Source: Myxococcales bacterium
GTDB taxonomy: Bacteria; Myxococcota; Bradymonadia; REDH01
Direction of reading: 5' to 3'
NCBI GenBank assembly: GCA_018970625.1
Contig: JAGWVZ010000021.1
Coordinates: forward strand, 1-17,421
DNA length: 17,421 nucleotides
Numbering within the stretch: position 1 is the stretch's first letter; each line of letters begins with the position of its first letter. Both the position numbers and the translations under genes were made by a program. The notes under the pieces are model-generated. The model was not told the DNA's origin. It was given only the letters and a program-made list of their open reading frames with translations, and did no database searches. Positions 15,129 to 17,421 of this stretch are shown here, piece after piece.

Positions 15129-15179
15129 AAGCGTCGGGGCGGACCGCCGCCCTGCCAAAAGGCGGACGAATGTACGCTT
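15129..15179 (+). promoter_or_regulatory. Structured leader element upstream of OPT
   Basis: An outer stem AAGCGT (15129-15134) / ACGCTT (15174-15179) encloses an inner hairpin CCGCC (15144-15148) / GGCGG (15161-15165) with a 12-base loop, followed by TTTGTGTG. The inner hairpin and its 5' flank match the pyrC leader at 22 of 27 positions, including 13 identical bases in a row, and the T/C difference in the stem keeps pairing. It lies about 120 bases before the OPT ATG. Confidence 0.4.
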
Positions 15180-15302
15180 TTGTGTGGGTGTGTGCGGGGT
15201 GGCCGCGGTCAAAGGTTGCGCCGCGCGCCAAAGTGTTGCCAAAGAGCGGTCACGGTTTGGCCACACATGCCGCGAATGCGGCCCCTGCCTTTGATGGTGC
15301 CC

Positions 15303-17207
15303 ATGAACAAAGAGCTCAATCTTCCGTTGCTGCTGCTAGGCGGCCTCATTTGCGCCGTCGCCGCCGTGGCCGCGCCGTATGTGACGCTGAAGCTGGGCCT
15401 GGGCCTGGACCTGACCATGGGTGGCATGTTCCTGGCCGCTGCGGTGCTCGGCGGCAAGACCAGCGGCAAGCAGCTGGCGGTGCAGCTGAATATCGTGCAG
15501 ACGATGGTGAGCGCGTCGACCGGTGTCGCGTTCATGGTCGTGATTCTGGCGGCGTTTTACTACCTGCAGGCCGATATGGGGGCCGACGTCGTGCAATTCA
15601 ACCCGACGTGGTGGCAGATGAGCATCTGGTTGCTCGTGTCGTCGTCGCTGGGTATTTTTCTGGGCGCGATCATGCGTCGCATGGTGCTTGATGACCGTTC
15701 GTTGCCCTGGCCGACCGGTCACGTGGGCAAGAGTGTCGTCGAGACGCTGAGTGATCCGAACTCGGGCGAGATCGTGGAGCGCCGCAAGAAGGTGCTGACG
15801 GTGAGCACGCTGGTGTCGGGCGCGATTACCTATTTCCGCGATGGGTTTGGTGTTTTGCCGGCGCTGGTCGGCAACGGATCGTACATTGTGGCGCTGGCGG
15901 CCGAGCCGGCGATTATCGGCCTGGGCATGGTGCTGCCGCTTTCGGTGGGTTTGTCAGGTCTGCTGGGCGTGTGGGTCATCAACAGCTTTGGCGACACGCT
16001 GTCGATGTATGGTGCGCTGTCCGGTACCGCTCCAGCGTCGGTGGAGGCGTGTGTCGCTGCTATTCAGGGCGGCGAAGTCACCGAGTTCATTCGTACGACG
16101 TGTGGCGATGGTGCTGCCTGGATGGAGGCAGGCTCGCGGTTCAAGTACCTGGTGAAGTGGACGATGTGGCCGGCGACGGCGATGATGATCGCGGCAGCGC
16201 TGACCAGCGTGCTGGTGCCACTGATTGGTAACCTGATCGCACGTTCGAGCGGCAAGGCACCCGACCATGAGCCAGTGGAGTCGCTGGCCGATGAGCAGGT
16301 GTCGATGCCCTTGATGCTGGGCGGCATGGCGGCGTGTGTGGTGTTGTTGCTGATTGTGCAGGGCCTGTGGTTTGCGATGCCGTGGTATCAGGTGCTGCTG
16401 GCGGTGGCGCTGCAGCCGCTGCTGATTGTGGCTGGTTTGCGGGTGCTGGGTTTGACGGGCTCGGGCCCGGTGTCGCTGATGGCCAACGCGACGCAGTTTG
16501 TGTTTGGTTTGATCTGGCCGAACTCGGTGCAGCAGAACCTGAACGCGGCACACATCAGCGCGGATCCCCAGGCGTCGTCGGAGGGTACGGTGGCGGCTTT
16601 CTGGGTGGCGCGCCGCATTGGTGGCAGCTTTAACGTGCTGATTATTGTGCAGTTTGTGGCGGTGGCGATCGCGGCGTTGTTGATTCCGATGGTGTTTAAC
16701 CTGCTGGTGGCGACGTATGGCATTGGTTTCGAAGAGGGACAGCTGTCTGCGCCTACCGCCCTGAAGATTTCGTCGCTGGCGAAGGTGATGAGCATGGGTC
16801 TGGGCGCGCTGCCGTATGGTGCGCTGGTGGCGTCCATCTGGGCTGCCGTGTTTGGCGTGGTGGCCGAGCTGGTGTTGATGGTGCGTCGACGCGGCGCCGA
16901 CGGAAAAGAGCTGTTGGACGAGAAGGGCAACTCGTCGTCGCGCTTCGGTTGGGTGCCGATTCCGTCTGCGTTCGGCTTTGCGTTGATTCTTCCGCCGTCG
17001 CTGTCGATCGGTCTGGCGGTGGGCAGCATGATCAGCGCGGTGTGGCGTGCGTTTTCGACGGATCCGAAGGGCAGCTATGCGACCTATGGTGCGCCGCTGG
17101 CGGCCGGTGGTGTGGCCGGCGAGGCCATGGTCGGCGGCATCGCGATTCCCGTGCTGACACTGCTGACGACGATGTTCATTCCCTGGTTCTTCGGGCTGTT
17201 CTTCTGA
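15303..17207 (+). CDS. OPT family oligopeptide transporter
   Basis: This is an inner-membrane secondary transporter of the OPT family, whose members take up oligopeptides or metal-chelate conjugates. The 634 residues are normal for bacterial members. About 14 or more hydrophobic helices run through the chain, beginning at residue 8. Family features seen are the N-terminal PYVTLKLGLGLDLTMGGM segment (25-42), LGGKTSGKQLAVQ (49-61), the LPWPTG motif (134-139) followed by Lys143, and a large cytoplasmic-type loop rich in charged residues near SGKAPDHEPVESLADEQ. The C-terminus (GGVAGEAMVGG then a hydrophobic helix) is also typical. The ATG at 15303 is chosen because the first helix then starts directly; ATGs at 15294 and 15126 are in frame, and no strong ribosome-binding site is visible. 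It is followed after 132 bases by aroC. The substrate cannot be assigned. Confidence 0.92.
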   Translation: MNKELNLPLLLLGGLICAVAAVAAPYVTLKLGLGLDLTMGGMFLAAAVLGGKTSGKQLAVQLNIVQTMVSASTGVAFMVVILAAFYYLQADMGADVVQFNPTWWQMSIWLLVSSSLGIFLGAIMRRMVLDDRSLPWPTGHVGKSVVETLSDPNSGEIVERRKKVLTVSTLVSGAITYFRDGFGVLPALVGNGSYIVALAAEPAIIGLGMVLPLSVGLSGLLGVWVINSFGDTLSMYGALSGTAPASVEACVAAIQGGEVTEFIRTTCGDGAAWMEAGSRFKYLVKWTMWPATAMMIAAALTSVLVPLIGNLIARSSGKAPDHEPVESLADEQVSMPLMLGGMAACVVLLLIVQGLWFAMPWYQVLLAVALQPLLIVAGLRVLGLTGSGPVSLMANATQFVFGLIWPNSVQQNLNAAHISADPQASSEGTVAAFWVARRIGGSFNVLIIVQFVAVAIAALLIPMVFNLLVATYGIGFEEGQLSAPTALKISSLAKVMSMGLGALPYGALVASIWAAVFGVVAELVLMVRRRGADGKELLDEKGNSSSRFGWVPIPSAFGFALILPPSLSIGLAVGSMISAVWRAFSTDPKGSYATYGAPLAAGGVAGEAMVGGIAIPVLTLLTTMFIPWFFGLFF

Positions 17208-17267
17208 GCGAGCGAATGGCCTGTGAGCGCGCAGAGCGACGGTTGATCACACTTCCGATTACGGGGG

Positions 17268-17296
17268 TTGTCAGGCGAGGAAGCTCACCCTAGAAG
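17268..17296 (+). promoter_or_regulatory. Candidate aroC promoter
   Basis: TTGTCA (17268-17273) and TAGAAG (17291-17296) are separated by 17 bases, 43 bases before the aroC ATG. The -35 matches five of six consensus bases. Confidence 0.4.
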
Positions 17297-17339
17297 GCGG
17301 CCCTTCGAGGCAACGCACTCTGGTCTGCAGGTCAGCCTG

Positions 17340-17421
17340 ATGAACACTTTCGGTCACTGGTTTCGGGTTACAACGTGGGGCGAGTCGCATGGGCCGGCTC
17401 TGGGCGCGGTGATTGATGGGT
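17340..17421 (+). CDS. aroC: Chorismate synthase, N-terminal part (cut by window end)
   Basis: Only the first 27 codons are present. The protein starts [20 protein letters not shown] and continues LGAVIDG, which contains the first chorismate synthase signature (G-E-S-H-G). The enzyme makes chorismate from 5-enolpyruvylshikimate 3-phosphate as the last shared step of aromatic amino-acid synthesis, using reduced FMN. The His within GESHG is one of the conserved active-site residues of the family. The ATG is the first residue of the conserved N-terminus. A promoter candidate lies 43 bases upstream, so it is probably transcribed separately from the OPT gene. Confidence 0.95.
   Translation, partial: MNTFGHWFRVTTWGESHGPALGAVIDG

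Larger units (their letters stand above)
14894..15302 (+). other. 409-base gap before the OPT gene
   Basis: No convincing gene is seen. The OPT reading frame stays open back to an ATG at 15126, but that extension is Cys/Arg-rich and has no transporter character, so I read it as non-coding leader. The gap holds a hairpin after the barrel gene (14910-14930) and the structured element 15129-15179. Bases 14931-15128 show nothing I recognise. Confidence 0.5.

Noticed and set aside
15126..15302. N-terminal 59-residue extension of the OPT transporter
   Set aside because: The extension is Cys/Arg-rich without membrane character, and it overlaps the hairpin element. The family N-terminus begins at the ATG at 15303.

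Overview
The window reads as ordinary chromosome from a high-GC Gram-negative bacterium. Lipoprotein signal peptides, a C-terminal-Phe outer-membrane barrel, and large Asp-rich and Cys-rich surface lipoproteins carrying LDL-receptor-A-like, thrombospondin-type-3 and 'CGGCG' repeats are typical of Myxococcota/Bradymonadota-like former Deltaproteobacteria. That placement is inference from gene style; there is no rRNA or other phylogenetic marker here.

Layout. (1) Positions 118-2591, minus strand: a DUF4856-type lipoprotein and a Mn-type superoxide dismutase (sodA), each with a plausible TTGACA promoter. (2) Positions 2705-7301, plus strand: a Uma2-family nuclease-like protein, then an ATGA-coupled luxE-luxC pair (acyl-protein synthetase plus acyl-CoA reductase) without luciferase or luxD, a small Sel1-type lipoprotein and an SDR oxidoreductase that probably has its own promoter. 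(3) Positions 7545-7871: a small two-helix membrane protein of AT-richer composition. (4) Positions 8087-12474, minus strand: three consecutive Cys-rich lipoproteins. The first transcribed has six N-[AE]-CGG blocks and two TSP3 calcium repeats. It overlaps by ATGA a protein with ten LDLa-like repeats, each with exactly four cysteines instead of six. A third, with a duplicated ~90-residue Cys-rich unit, follows after a 300-base gap. (5) Positions 12617-14893, plus strand: a type I dihydroorotase (pyrC) behind a structured leader, then an outer-membrane beta-barrel protein. (6) Positions 15129-17421: a second leader sharing a hairpin core with the pyrC leader, an OPT-family oligopeptide transporter, and the first 27 codons of chorismate synthase (aroC).

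How the genes fit together. LuxE and LuxC would activate and reduce a fatty acid to an aldehyde; the nearby SDR might act on that product, which is inference only. The TSP3 and LDLa proteins are both predicted calcium-binding, lipid-anchored and translationally coupled, which suggests one calcium-stabilised cell-surface assembly. sodA, pyrC and aroC are housekeeping genes. The most unusual items are the four-cysteine LDLa array, the luciferase-free luxEC pair, and the shared hairpin motif upstream of pyrC and the OPT transporter.

No tRNA, rRNA, CRISPR array, insertion sequence or phage gene was seen.
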